A DNA stretch of 64,000 bases, taken from NCBI GenBank assembly GCA_964471865.1, contig CAYYHU010000006.1, forward strand, positions 1 to 64,000, in the 5' to 3' direction. Shown piece by piece: positions 49,123-58,898 of this stretch; position 1 is the first letter of the stretch; each line of letters opens with the position of its first letter. Made by a program: the position numbers and the translations under genes. The DNA comes from CAYMUC01 sp964471865. GTDB lineage: Bacteria; Actinomycetota; Acidimicrobiia; Acidimicrobiales; Ilumatobacteraceae. The notes under the pieces were generated by a model. That model saw only the letters and a list, made by a program, of their open reading frames with translations, was not told the origin of the DNA and did no database searches.

Positions 49123-49140
49123 GAATGGCAATCTTGGTGC

Positions 49141-49914
49141 GTGGAACCCACCGGTGTCACCTTCGGCGATGGTTCGGACCCCAGAAACGGGTCCGAGACG
49201 ACGCTTCAGCGGGGTCGTTTTCGGGTTCGAATCGTGGAATCGACCGGAAGCACGAACACCGATCTCGCCCAGGCCGCAGCGGACGGGGAGCCGGGGGGAG
49301 CCGTCCTGATCGCTCGGCATCAGACTGCGGGTCGGGGACGGTTGGACCGTCGGTGGGACGCTCCACCAGGAGCGAATCTGCTGATGTCGGTGCTCTGGCG
49401 GCCGGCGCCTGAGCCGGCGCACCGGGCGACCCAACTCGTCGGATTGGCGGTGTGTCGCGTGGCGCGACGCCACGGTGTGGATGCGGCGATGAAGTGGCCC
49501 AACGATGTCGTGGTCGCGGAGTCCAAGTTGGCCGGGGTCCTCGCCCAAGCGGTTCCCGATGGTGTCGTGGTGGGGGTGGGGGTCAACGTGACCTGGGCAC
49601 CCCCCGGGGCGGCGTTACTGGGTGTGGAACTCGATCCGGTCGCGGTCGGACTCGAGGTTCTCGACGAGCTCGCGGCCGCGATCGATGCGCCCGACGAGGT
49701 GTCCACGGCTGCGTATCGGGCGGCTTTGTCGACGTTGCAGCGCCGAGTTCGAGTCGAGCTGCCCGGTGGCACGACTCTGGATGGTCGAGCAATCGAGGTC
49801 GAGAGCGACGGCCATCTCGTGGTCCTGGACGCGTGCGGGATCTCACATCGCGTGGATGCAGGCGACGTGATCCATCTGCGTCCGAGTTCCCCCGAGGTCG
49901 AGAGCGACTCCTGA
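49141..49914 (+). CDS. birA: Biotin--[acetyl-CoA-carboxylase] ligase
   Basis: 257-aa ligase that biotinylates the BCCP domain encoded divergently. RIVESTGSTNTDLAQAA, QTAGRGRLDRRWDAPPGANLLMSVL (biotinoyl-AMP loop) and KWPNDVVVAESKLAGVLAQ are conserved; a small C-terminal SH3-like domain (about 205-250) follows. There is no N-terminal HTH, so it is not a repressor of the E. coli kind. GTG 49141 gives a short leader before the catalytic domain. The preceding hexamer CAATCT at 6 nt is weak and overlaps the one for the carboxylase on the other strand. Confidence 0.93.
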   Translation: MEPTGVTFGDGSDPRNGSETTLQRGRFRVRIVESTGSTNTDLAQAAADGEPGGAVLIARHQTAGRGRLDRRWDAPPGANLLMSVLWRPAPEPAHRATQLVGLAVCRVARRHGVDAAMKWPNDVVVAESKLAGVLAQAVPDGVVVGVGVNVTWAPPGAALLGVELDPVAVGLEVLDELAAAIDAPDEVSTAAYRAALSTLQRRVRVELPGGTTLDGRAIEVESDGHLVVLDACGISHRVDAGDVIHLRPSSPEVESDS

Positions 49915-49927
49915 CACGCGCCACTGG

Positions 49928-49950
49928 CGGCACCGGGAGCTCGGGTGCCG
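49928..49950 (+). terminator. Hairpin downstream of birA
   Basis: CGGCACC-N9-GGTGCCG, a perfect 7-bp stem starting 14 nt after the birA stop. Confidence 0.5.
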
Positions 49951-50022
49951 ACGAGCGCCCCTGGTGTCGATCGCGGCGGTCAAGGGCCGTGACGGTGCCA
50001 GGTCCCCAGATCCCCAGGCCAG

Positions 50023-50028
50023 TACGCT
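50023..50028 (+). promoter_or_regulatory. Predicted -10 of the LCP gene (TACGCT)
   Basis: TACGCT 10 nt before ATG 50039; favours that start over the upstream GTG 49964. Confidence 0.4.
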
Positions 50029-50038
50029 TCGCCCCGCC

Positions 50039-51043
50039 ATGACATCGACGCTGACGAGTCTGCCCACGGTGAGGCGCCGGCGGCTGGTCAATGCCTGGAG
50101 CGTGGCGATGATCCTCGCCGTTGCGGGTCTGGTGGGTCTGACTCGGAGCGTGGACGCGACCGTCGAGGCGTCCGTGGTCATCGAGGAGGTCTCACCAGCC
50201 CTGTCCACGCCGGGACCCCGAGACGGCCTCACCATCGTGTTGGTCGGATCGGACAGTCGATCCGGTGTCGATCCGGATGCTCCCGATGCTGCGGCGCTCG
50301 GCACCACCGCCGAGGTCACCGGGCGTCGAAGTGACACCGTGATGCTGTTGCGACGCGATCCCGACGAGTCGACTCTGGCTGTGGTGTCGTTACCGCGAGA
50401 CCTCTGGGTCGATATCCCCGGCTGGCGGACCGAACGCATCAACGCCGCGTACTCCCGGGGCCCCGAATTCCTCGTCGCCACCGTCACCGAGACCCTCGGG
50501 ATTCCCGTCCACCACTATGTCGAGGTGGATCTGGTGGGATTCCAGTCGGTGGTCGAGGCCCTCGACGGGGTCGAGATCTGTGTGGACACCCCTGTGCGTG
50601 ACATCCGATCCGGGTTGTCGATCACCACCTCGGGCTGTCATCGCCTCGACGGAATCTCGGCGCTGGCCTATGTGCGCAGTCGCGCCTATGAACGCTTCGA
50701 GAACGGGTCCTGGACTCGTGACCCCACCGCCGATATCGGCCGGACCCAGCGTCAACGGATCGTCGTCGCGGCGCTCGTGGAGCGGGTCGGCGAGGTCATC
50801 GCCGGGAATCCCTTCGCGGCGTCCACCGTGGTGGACTCGCTGATGGCGGTGTTGGGAACCGATCCTGGATTCGACCCCGTGGAGATCGCCGGGGCTCTCG
50901 GGCGAGGACTGACCCGTCCGATCGAGTCGATCGCGTTGCCGGTCCGTCCCGACACCGTCGAGGGCAAATCGGTGCTGCGCCTCGCCGCCGGTGCCGATGA
51001 GGTGCTCGCCTGGTTGGGCGGTCAGGGGCCACGCCCGTTCTGA
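50039..51043 (+). CDS. LytR-CpsA-Psr family wall-polymer ligase
   Basis: 334 aa with one N-terminal membrane helix (about 20-40) and an extracellular LCP domain. Motifs: VLVGSDSR, RSDTVMLLRRDP, SLPRDLWVDIPG, RINAAYS, VEVDLVGFQSVVEALDGVEI, and ALAYVRSR...DIGRTQRQR, with the Arg and Asp residues that bind pyrophosphate and Mg. It transfers lipid-linked polymers to peptidoglycan; next to rmlABCD it probably attaches a rhamnose-containing glycan. ATG 50039 gives a normal membrane anchor. Confidence 0.92.
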   Translation: MTSTLTSLPTVRRRRLVNAWSVAMILAVAGLVGLTRSVDATVEASVVIEEVSPALSTPGPRDGLTIVLVGSDSRSGVDPDAPDAAALGTTAEVTGRRSDTVMLLRRDPDESTLAVVSLPRDLWVDIPGWRTERINAAYSRGPEFLVATVTETLGIPVHHYVEVDLVGFQSVVEALDGVEICVDTPVRDIRSGLSITTSGCHRLDGISALAYVRSRAYERFENGSWTRDPTADIGRTQRQRIVVAALVERVGEVIAGNPFAASTVVDSLMAVLGTDPGFDPVEIAGALGRGLTRPIESIALPVRPDTVEGKSVLRLAAGADEVLAWLGGQGPRPF

Positions 51044-51049
51044 GTCCAA

Positions 51050-51068
51050 GCCCGGGTCGCGCCCGGGC
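51050..51068 (+). terminator. GC hairpin downstream of the LCP gene
   Basis: GCCCGGG-TCGCG-CCCGGGC, a perfect 7-bp all-GC stem with a 5-nt loop, 7 nt after the stop codon. It separates the LCP gene from rmlA. Confidence 0.55.
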
Positions 51069-51114
51069 GTGTGACGCTGCCTCGGAGTCCCCGGCGCGTG
51101 ACAGACTCAGCGCC

Positions 51115-52194
51115 GTGAAGGCTCTGATCCTTGCCGGTGGTGCCGGGACCCGTCTGCGTCCCATCACCCATACGAGCGCGAAACAACTCGTACCCGTGGC
51201 CAACAAACCCATTCTGTTCTATGGGCTCGAGGCGATGGTGGCGGCGGGAATCACCGAGATCGGGATCATCGTGGGTGATACCCGCAACGAGGTCATGGCG
51301 GCGGTCGGAGATGGTTCTGACTTCGGAGCTCGAGTGACGTATCTGCCTCAGGACGAACCCTTGGGTCTTGCTCATTGCGTTCTCATCGCACGAGAGTTCC
51401 TCGCCGATGACGATTTCGTGATGTATCTCGGTGACAACTTGTTGGAACAGGACCTCGCAGCTTTCGTCGACGCGTTCGCGAGTTCTCGTGACGGGGCCGA
51501 ACCCCCCAGCGCTCAGATTCTGCTCAAGTCGGTACCGGACCCACACCGCTTCGGAATCGCCACCTTGGACGCGGCGGGAAACGTCGTGCGCCTCGTCGAA
51601 AAGCCCGCCGATCCGCCGAGCGATCTCGCTCTCGTGGGTGTCTATTTGTTCGACCCGTCGATCCATCAGGCCGTCGCCGCGATCGAACCCTCCGGGCGAG
51701 GAGAACTCGAGATCACCGATGCGATCCAGTGGTTGATCGACCGTGGACATCGGGTTCGATGCGAGACGTTGAGCGGATGGTGGATCGACACCGGAAAGCT
51801 GACCCCTCTGCTCGAGGCCAACCGGTTGTTGCTCGAGCGCCTCGAGACCTCCATCGAGGGTTCGGTGGACGCCGATTCGAGTATCGATGGCCGGGTCGTG
51901 ATCGCTGCGGGGGCCAGGGTCGTTCGGTCCCGGATCCGAGGTCCGGTGACCATCGGAGCCGGTGCTCAGGTGGTGGATTCTTTCATCGGTCCCTTCACCG
52001 CGATCGGAGCCGACTGTGACATCGTCAACAGCGAGGTGGAACACAGCGTGGTCATGGAGTCGAGCCGCATCAGTGACATCCCGCGTCTCGAGGACTCGCT
52101 CATCGGACGCGAGGCCGTGGTGACCAGAACCCAGACCCGTCCGCGGGCGCTGCGACTCATGGTCGGCGACCACTGTCAGATCGACGCCGAATGA
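51115..52194 (+). CDS. rmlA: Glucose-1-phosphate thymidylyltransferase, long form
   Basis: 359-aa enzyme making dTDP-glucose, first step to dTDP-L-rhamnose. KALILAGGAGTRLRPITHTSAKQLVPVANKP is the nucleotide site; YLGDNLLEQD, FGIATLD, EKPADPPSDLALVGVYLF, and GWWIDTGK follow. The C-terminal ~110 residues form hexapeptide-type beta-helix repeats (IDGRVVIAAGARVVRSRIRGPVTIGAG), absent from the short RmlA; this is the long form also found in antibiotic and archaeal clusters. GTG 51115 has a CAGACT hexamer 7 nt upstream. Confidence 0.92.
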   Translation: MKALILAGGAGTRLRPITHTSAKQLVPVANKPILFYGLEAMVAAGITEIGIIVGDTRNEVMAAVGDGSDFGARVTYLPQDEPLGLAHCVLIAREFLADDDFVMYLGDNLLEQDLAAFVDAFASSRDGAEPPSAQILLKSVPDPHRFGIATLDAAGNVVRLVEKPADPPSDLALVGVYLFDPSIHQAVAAIEPSGRGELEITDAIQWLIDRGHRVRCETLSGWWIDTGKLTPLLEANRLLLERLETSIEGSVDADSSIDGRVVIAAGARVVRSRIRGPVTIGAGAQVVDSFIGPFTAIGADCDIVNSEVEHSVVMESSRISDIPRLEDSLIGREAVVTRTQTRPRALRLMVGDHCQIDAE

Positions 52195-52237
52195 TGTCGT
52201 TGGTGTACGCGCCGATCACCGATCTGGCCCCTCGATA

Positions 52238-52255
52238 CCTCGGCCTGTGCTGAGG
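52238..52255 (+). terminator. Hairpin in the rmlA-rmlC gap
   Basis: CCTCGGC-CTGT-GCTGAGG, seven pairs including one G-T, 43 nt after rmlA. It may reduce read-through or protect the upstream message; the rest of the 92-nt gap holds only the rmlC ribosome site. Confidence 0.35.
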
Positions 52256-52286
52256 AGAGCGACCCTCGACCCACCCAAGGAGTGCC

Positions 52287-52838
52287 GTGCCCACCGTCTA
52301 TGAAATCGACACCATCGCCGGGGTTCACGTCGTCGAGCCGACCCTGCATGGTGATCAACGGGGATTGTTCATCGAGACGTATCGGCGCGAGTGGTTTCCC
52401 CAGGGACGCGAGATGATCCAGGGCAATCGCGCCAATCGCCAACGCGGGGCATTGGTGGGTCTGCACTATCACTTGCATCAGGCGGATTACTGGTATGTGC
52501 CGATGGGGCATGCGCGCGTCGTCTTGCACGATCTTCGCCGTGGCGGCCCCACCGACGCCGCGACGGCGGTGTTCGATCTCACCGGTGAGAACCATCTCGG
52601 TCTCTACATCCCCCCGGGTGTGGCTCACGGCTTTGCAGCCCTCAGTGATCTCGTGATCACCTACCTCGTCGACGGGTATTACAACCCCGCAGATGAACTC
52701 GGGCTGTGGTGGGACGACGACGAGGTGGATGCCGACTGGGGGGTTGTGGATCCGGTGTTGTCGGAGCGTGATCAGACCAATCCGCGCCGCGGAGAGATTC
52801 CACTCGAGCGTCAGCCGATCTGGCCGATGCGCACCTGA
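52287..52838 (+). CDS. rmlC: dTDP-4-dehydrorhamnose 3,5-epimerase
   Basis: 183-aa cupin. DQRGLFIETYRREWFP, the GLHYHLHQADYWYVPMGHARVVLHDLRRG core with catalytic His, and IPPGVAHGFAALSDLVITYLVDGYYNP with the second conserved region are intact. GTG 52287 is preceded by AAGGAG at 5 nt. It sits between rmlA and rmlB; in this cluster the order is A-C-B-D. Confidence 0.9.
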   Translation: MPTVYEIDTIAGVHVVEPTLHGDQRGLFIETYRREWFPQGREMIQGNRANRQRGALVGLHYHLHQADYWYVPMGHARVVLHDLRRGGPTDAATAVFDLTGENHLGLYIPPGVAHGFAALSDLVITYLVDGYYNPADELGLWWDDDEVDADWGVVDPVLSERDQTNPRRGEIPLERQPIWPMRT

Positions 52839-52865
52839 TCGCGTCGAGAGGACGAGACTGGACTC

Positions 52866-53849
52866 ATGCGACTCCTCGTCACCGGCGCCGCCGGCTTCAT
52901 CGGATCGGCCTATGTCCGTCATGTGCTCGCCACCACCGACGACCACGTCACGGTGCTCGACGCTCTCACCTATGCGGGGAATCCGGCCAACCTCGATGAA
53001 CTGCGATCGAATCGCCGTTTCGGCTTCGTGCACGCCGATATCTGTGACCGCGAGGCCGTCACAGCGGTCATGGACGGCCACGACGCCGTGGTGCATTTCG
53101 CAGCCGAGAGCCATGTGGACCGCTCCATCGTGGATCCCGATGCATTCGTGCGAACCAACTGCGATGGAACGAACGTCTTGTGCGACGTCGCTCGCCGCGT
53201 CGGTGTCGAACGCTTCGTGCACATCTCCACCGATGAGGTCTACGGTTCGATCGAGGAGGGCTCCTTCAGCGAGGACTCCCCCTTGGCTCCCCGCTCCCCG
53301 TACTCGGCGGCCAAAGCCGGTAGCGATCTGATCGCACTCAGCTACCACACGACCTTTGGCCTTCCGGTGGTCATCACCCGGTCCTCGAACCAGTTCGGTC
53401 CTCGACAGTTCCCCGAAAAAGTCATCCCGTTGTTCGTCACCAACCTGCTCGATGGCATGCGGGTGCCCCTCTATGGCGATGGGGGCAATGTGCGGGACTG
53501 GTTGTACGTCGACGACAACGTCGCTGCAGTGGATCTGGTCCTGCGCGCGGGGGTCGTCGGGGAGGTCTACAACATCGGGGCCCACAACGAACTCACCAAC
53601 AAAGAACTGACCTCGAAGCTGCTCGAGCTCTGCGGCCGCGACGAGTCCTTCATCGAGCCCGTCGCTGACCGACCCGGGCACGATCGCCGGTATTCGATCA
53701 CCACCGACAAGATCGCGGCCTTGGGGTGGTCCACTCGCCACAGCCTCGACGACGCTCTGGCCGCGACCGTCGACTGGTATCGCAGGAATCGGGACTGGTG
53801 GGAACCGCTCAAGGCGGCAGCCGCGTTCGATCGGATGCCCACTCGATGA
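52866..53849 (+). CDS. rmlB: dTDP-glucose 4,6-dehydratase
   Basis: 327-aa extended SDR. VTGAAGFIGSAYVRH is the NAD loop, HFAAESHVDRSI, HISTDEVYGS with the catalytic Asp-Glu pair, PYSAAKAGSD giving Tyr-x3-Lys, and SSNQFGPRQFPEKVIPLF are diagnostic of RmlB. It converts dTDP-glucose to the 4-keto-6-deoxy sugar. The gap to rmlC is 27 nt, to rmlD 10 nt: one operon. Confidence 0.95.
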   Translation: MRLLVTGAAGFIGSAYVRHVLATTDDHVTVLDALTYAGNPANLDELRSNRRFGFVHADICDREAVTAVMDGHDAVVHFAAESHVDRSIVDPDAFVRTNCDGTNVLCDVARRVGVERFVHISTDEVYGSIEEGSFSEDSPLAPRSPYSAAKAGSDLIALSYHTTFGLPVVITRSSNQFGPRQFPEKVIPLFVTNLLDGMRVPLYGDGGNVRDWLYVDDNVAAVDLVLRAGVVGEVYNIGAHNELTNKELTSKLLELCGRDESFIEPVADRPGHDRRYSITTDKIAALGWSTRHSLDDALAATVDWYRRNRDWWEPLKAAAAFDRMPTR

Positions 53850-53859
53850 CGGTGGCGTC

Positions 53860-54711
53860 ATGAAAGTGCTACTCACCGGCGGACGCGGCCAGTTGGGTCG
53901 TGAGATCGCCGAGGTCTGGGGTTCAGCCGGTGACGACCTGGTGATCACCGACCGCGAGGAACTCGACATCACCGACCGGGACGCGGTGCGAGCGGCGATC
54001 ATGACGCTTCGCCCCGATGTGGTGGTCAACACCGCGGCAGCCACGGCCGTGGACGCCTGTGAAACCGAGGTCGATGTCGCGATGAGGCTCAACGCGGTGG
54101 CGGTTCGATGGTTGGCCGAAGCCCTCGACGTCACCGGTGGGCATCTGATCCAGTTGTCCACCGACTACGTCTTCGATGGCACCCATACCGATCCGTATCG
54201 GGAATGGGACCCTCCCGCACCCATGTCGGTCTACGGCCACTCGAAACGAGCTGGAGAGCTCGAAGCCTCGATGCTGGGTTCGCACGCGGCGATCGTGCGG
54301 ACCTCGTGGTTGGCGGGCCGTCACGGCGCCAACATGGTCGCCACGATCATGCGACTCGCCCGATCGGAGGGCCCTTTGCGTTTCGTCGATGACCAGCGGG
54401 GCCATCCGACACTGTGTTCGGATCTGGCCCCGGCGCTTCGCCGACTGGCTCTCGAGCGGGCCTCGGGGATCTGGCATCTCACGAACCAGGGGCCCACGAC
54501 CTGGTACGGGTTGGCCTGCAGTGTGCTCGAAGCCATGGGCCTGGACCCGGGTCGAGTCGAAGCGATCACCACGGCCGATCTCGATCCGCCGCGTCCCGCC
54601 CCCCGACCGGCCAACAGCGTTCTCGACAATGCCGTGGCCCGGGCCGCCGGATGGCCGAGTCTTCGCCATCATCTCGAACCGTTGCGAGAACTCGTCGCTG
54701 CGTTGGGTTGA
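53860..54711 (+). CDS. rmlD: dTDP-4-dehydrorhamnose reductase
   Basis: 283-aa SDR making dTDP-L-rhamnose. LTGGRGQLGREIAE, ITDREELDITDRDAV, NTAAATAVDACETEVDVAMRLNA, LSTDYVFDG, and PMSVYGHSKRAGE with the YxxxK pair are family motifs. It ends the rml operon and is convergent with the methyltransferase gene at a 40-nt distance. Confidence 0.93.
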   Translation: MKVLLTGGRGQLGREIAEVWGSAGDDLVITDREELDITDRDAVRAAIMTLRPDVVVNTAAATAVDACETEVDVAMRLNAVAVRWLAEALDVTGGHLIQLSTDYVFDGTHTDPYREWDPPAPMSVYGHSKRAGELEASMLGSHAAIVRTSWLAGRHGANMVATIMRLARSEGPLRFVDDQRGHPTLCSDLAPALRRLALERASGIWHLTNQGPTTWYGLACSVLEAMGLDPGRVEAITTADLDPPRPAPRPANSVLDNAVARAAGWPSLRHHLEPLRELVAALG

Positions 54712-54751
54712 GAACGGACCGTCCTGGCACAGAGGTCGTCTCCGGATCGCG

Positions 54752-55602
54752 TCAGGACCCTTCGTGTCCCCTGGCGCTCAGAGGATCCTTCGGGCCCGAT
54801 GGGTCTTTGACCCCTGTGGCTTTGAAGAACGTGTAGCAAAACACCCCTCCCGGGCGGGCGCTGCGTTCCAGATCGGCGAGTCCCTGGTCGAAGGTCGCGG
54901 CATCGCAGAGTCCGGCTGCGAGAGCGTCCTCGCGGACTCCAGCGATCATGGCGGTGAAGGTTCGGCGAGTGAATCCATCCATGAGATCGGGGCGATCGTC
55001 ATCGGCATAGACCATGCGAGGTGACACCGTCACCTGGGTGAACCCGGCCTCTCGCAGAAGAGGTCCGACCTGGCGTCCGATATCAGCGTTCCCGCCGAGG
55101 CGACGTTGCAGTTCGACCTGGCATGCGATCGCCTGACGAGCCGCAGGCGAATCGGGATGGAAGTACGCCGACGCGTGATCCCCCTCGACGACGAGGATGG
55201 TTCCTCCCGGGCGCAGAACCCGCAGCACTGCGCCCAGCGCCCCGTGGGGGTCGCGAAGGTGTTCGAGGACGAAGCTGACCACCACCGCATCGACACTGTC
55301 GGGACTCAAGGGCAACTCGTAGACGTCGGCGCGCGATACCTCGACGTTGGTGCATCCGGCCTCGAGGGCGCGGCGGCGGGTTTCGTCGACGGCGACCGCG
55401 GCGATATCGGTCGCGATGAACCGGGTTCGTGGATGCTGACGGGCGAAGGCAACGGTATGGGCTCCGGTTCCGCATCCGATCTCGAGCACCGTGGTTCCGG
55501 GCTCGAAGACCGTGTCGTGATGCACGATGGCGCCCAGCGATCCGGCCTGGTCGAGAAGTCGGCGCTGTTCGGCGTCGTCGTGACCATGCACGTATCCGAG
55601 GG

Positions 55603-55606
<4 letters not shown>
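54752..55606 (-). CDS. Class I SAM-dependent methyltransferase
   Basis: 284 aa. LGYVHGHDDAEQRRLLDQAGSLGAIVHHDT precedes the SAM loop VLEIGCGTGAHTVAFA; DIAAVAVDET and ADVYELPLSPDSVDAVVVSFVLEHLRDPHGALGAVLRVLRPGG are motifs II-III. It starts at GTG 55606, overlapping the upstream epimerase/reductase stop by 4 nt (GTGA). The context suggests methylation of a sugar or lipid intermediate, though UbiE- and arsenite methyltransferase-like roles cannot be excluded. Confidence 0.85.
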
Positions 55607-56574
<968 letters not shown>

Positions 56575-56582
56575 GGTCGTGG

Positions 56583-56588
56583 ATGATA
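56583..56588 (-). promoter_or_regulatory. Predicted -10 of fcl (TATCAT)
   Basis: TATCAT on the minus strand, 8 nt before ATG 56574, in the 36-nt gap to the divergent glycosyltransferase. Confidence 0.45.
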
Positions 56589-56610
56589 GGAGGCCGCCCT
56601 CGGGACCGGC

Positions 56611-57744
56611 ATGATGGCGGTCGTGCGCGTGGGGATCACCCTCGAACAGTTGTGGCATCGCGTTCCCGGAGGAACGGCGGTGGCCGCCCTCGAGACCCTG
56701 CGCGCTCTGGGGGACATGAGCGAGGCCGCCGCTCTCGAATTGGTCGGTATCGCCGGACGTCACCGCCATGAGCCCTCCGAGCCCTGGAGACCGCCATCGG
56801 GGATCCCGATGCGTCACCACCGGTGGTTGAGCGGCCCGGCGCTGTACGAGGCGTGGTTGCGAAGCCCGATCGCGTCACCTGACGCGATCGCTGGACCTTT
56901 CGACGTTGTCCATGCCACCACCATCATCCCGTGCCCCACGACAGCCCCGCTCGTGGTGACCCTGCACGATCTCGCTTTCCTTCACGAACCCGATCACTTC
57001 ACCCGGCGGGGCGTGTCGGTGTTTCGGCGCAGTCTGGATCGGATCCGGGACCGGGCCAGCGTGGTGCTGTGTTCCTCGACGGCCACGATGCACGATGCCG
57101 TGGCCGCAGGCCTGGATCCGGGTCGGCTTCGTTGCGTCCCTCTGGGAGTGCGGACCCACCATGTGACCGCCAGTGACCGAATCCGGGTGCGGGAACGGTT
57201 CGGTCTTCCCGAGCAGTACCTGTTGTTCGTGGGGACCCTCGAGCCGCGCAAGAACCTCGACGGTCTGCTCGACGCCCTGGTGCGCCTTCCCGACGCGCCC
57301 GCTCTGGTCATTGCCGGGGCCGCAGGTTGGGGAGGGGCTCAGCAGCGGGTGCGGGATCGTCTCGAAGGCGATCTGGCGGGTCGGGTGCATCTCATCGGCT
57401 TCGTCCCCGAGGGCGATCTCCCCGCTCTGTATGCCGAGGCCAGCGTGTTCTGCATGCCGAGTCGGCGCGAGGGCTACGGTCTGCCCGTGCTCGAAGCAAT
57501 GACCCAGGGGACCCCGGTGGTCACCAGTCGGGGAACGGCCACCGAGGAGACAGCGGGAGGAGCCGCGGTACTCGTGGATCCCAACGATCCTGTCGATATC
57601 GCTCGGGGACTCAGTGCGGCCTTGGCCGATGGGGACCAGTGGTCGGCTCGGGCGCGGCGTCGCGGCGCCGAGATGTCCTGGGATGCCACCGCTACAGCCA
57701 CGGTGCAGGCCTACCGGGAAGCCGTGATGGAGGCGCCTCGATGA
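56611..57744 (+). CDS. Glycosyltransferase family 4
   Basis: 377-aa GT-B enzyme, probably at the inner membrane face. The N-terminal half ends in VVTLHDLAFLHEPDHFTRRG; the C-terminal half has FVGTLEPRKNLDGLLDALVRL, GFVPEGDLPALYAEASVFCMPSRREGYGLPVLEAMTQGTPVV with the E-x7-E donor motif. It resembles mannosyl- or rhamnosyltransferases acting on polyprenyl-linked sugars. ATG 56611 or 56614 may be used. Its stop overlaps the next gene (ATGA). Confidence 0.88.
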   Translation: MMAVVRVGITLEQLWHRVPGGTAVAALETLRALGDMSEAAALELVGIAGRHRHEPSEPWRPPSGIPMRHHRWLSGPALYEAWLRSPIASPDAIAGPFDVVHATTIIPCPTTAPLVVTLHDLAFLHEPDHFTRRGVSVFRRSLDRIRDRASVVLCSSTATMHDAVAAGLDPGRLRCVPLGVRTHHVTASDRIRVRERFGLPEQYLLFVGTLEPRKNLDGLLDALVRLPDAPALVIAGAAGWGGAQQRVRDRLEGDLAGRVHLIGFVPEGDLPALYAEASVFCMPSRREGYGLPVLEAMTQGTPVVTSRGTATEETAGGAAVLVDPNDPVDIARGLSAALADGDQWSARARRRGAEMSWDATATATVQAYREAVMEAPR

Positions 57745-58898
57745 CCGGGGCCGTCGATACCGAACCCGTCGAGGTCGCGGTCAATCTGTTGTGGTGCGTC
57801 CCCGGTGAGGTCGGAGGTTCCGAGGAGTATCTCGCACGTCAGATGCTCGGGTTGTCCGAACTCGGCCATGCCTTTCGGCCTCGGCTCTACGTGCTCGAAG
57901 GATTCGCCCACGCCCATCCCGAACTCGCGTCTCGCCATGAACTCGTCGTGGCGCCCCTCGATGGACGCCGTCGCGGCGTCCGAGTTCTCGCTGAGCACAC
58001 CTGGCTCGCTCGCCAGACGGCCAGCGCGGCCTTGGTGCACCACGGCGGGGGCTCGGCCCCGTTGGCGCTGCCCCTGATCGGTGGGGGACGTCGCAATGCT
58101 CCACCGGTGGTGCTCACCGTGCACGACCTCCAGTTCCGGACCTATCCGCGCTATTTCTCGGTGGTGAAACGGGCCTATCTGCGCAGTGTCGTGCCGCGTG
58201 CGGTGCGTCGAGCCGCAGTGGTCACGGTGCCGAGTTCGTATGTGCGCGGCACCGTCGTATCCGCCTGGTCGGTACCGCCCGAACGCGTGGTCGTGGTCCC
58301 TCATGGCATCGAGGCTCATCTCGGGGAAGGTGCCACGAGCGAGGCCGAACTCCGCGACCGATATGGGCTCGGTAACGACCGCATCGTGGTGTATCCCGCG
58401 GTGACTCATCCTCATAAGAACCATCGGTTCTTGTTGACTCTGCTCGCGCAGCACTGGCGGGATTCGGACCTGCGTCTCGTGCTCATCGGAGGACGCGGCT
58501 CTGCCGAGGCCGAACTGTGGTCCGAGGTGACCCGTCTGGGTCTGACCGAGCGCGTCGTGCGGCCCGGTCGCGTCTCCACTGCGGATCGCGACGGCTTGTT
58601 GGCCATGAGCCGAGCGTTGGTGTTCCCGAGCGAATACGAGGGTTTCGGGGCGCCGGTGGCCGAAGCCATGCATCTCGGGGTTCCGGTGATCGCGTCGGAT
58701 CGAGCCTGCCTGCCCGAAGTGGTGGGCGATGCCGGACTGGTGCTGCCTCTCGACGCGTCTCGGTGGGCGGGGGCGCTCGATCATGTCGAACGTCACCGCA
58801 GCGAACTCGTCGCCGCCGGTCGGGTGCGAGCCCAGCGGTACACCACGGAGCGATCCGCTGAAGCCCTGCTGCACGCCTACCGGGTGGCGATGCGGTGA
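57741..58898 (+). CDS. Glycosyltransferase family 4
   Basis: 385 aa, related in layout to the preceding enzyme: LTVHDLQFRTYPRYFS, PSSYVRGTVVSAWSVPPERVVVVPHGIE, YPAVTHPHKNHRFLLTLLAQH, and ALVFPSEYEGFGAPVAEAMHLGVPVIASDRACLPEVVGDAG. The N-terminus (NLLWCVPGEVGGSEEYLARQML) matches transferases that bind lipid-linked acceptors. It is joined to its neighbours by ATGA and GTGA overlaps, so the three transferases form one translated unit. Confidence 0.88.
   Translation: MTGAVDTEPVEVAVNLLWCVPGEVGGSEEYLARQMLGLSELGHAFRPRLYVLEGFAHAHPELASRHELVVAPLDGRRRGVRVLAEHTWLARQTASAALVHHGGGSAPLALPLIGGGRRNAPPVVLTVHDLQFRTYPRYFSVVKRAYLRSVVPRAVRRAAVVTVPSSYVRGTVVSAWSVPPERVVVVPHGIEAHLGEGATSEAELRDRYGLGNDRIVVYPAVTHPHKNHRFLLTLLAQHWRDSDLRLVLIGGRGSAEAELWSEVTRLGLTERVVRPGRVSTADRDGLLAMSRALVFPSEYEGFGAPVAEAMHLGVPVIASDRACLPEVVGDAGLVLPLDASRWAGALDHVERHRSELVAAGRVRAQRYTTERSAEALLHAYRVAMR

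Noticed and set aside
47491..49140. Long plus-strand open frame running opposite the biotin carboxylase into birA
   Set aside because: It is antisense to a strongly conserved gene; His/Gly/Asp-rich translation is the usual shadow of high-GC coding DNA. birA is only the part from 49141.
49228..49245. GGTTCGAATC-like sequence suggesting a tRNA T-loop
   Set aside because: It lies inside the birA coding sequence and has no acceptor or anticodon stem around it. No tRNA was found in any intergenic gap.
52191..52253. 20-codon ORF starting at the rmlA stop (ATGA overlap)
   Set aside because: It has the overlap typical of coupled genes, but its 20 residues show no recognisable feature and its stop coincides with a hairpin arm; chance is enough to explain it.
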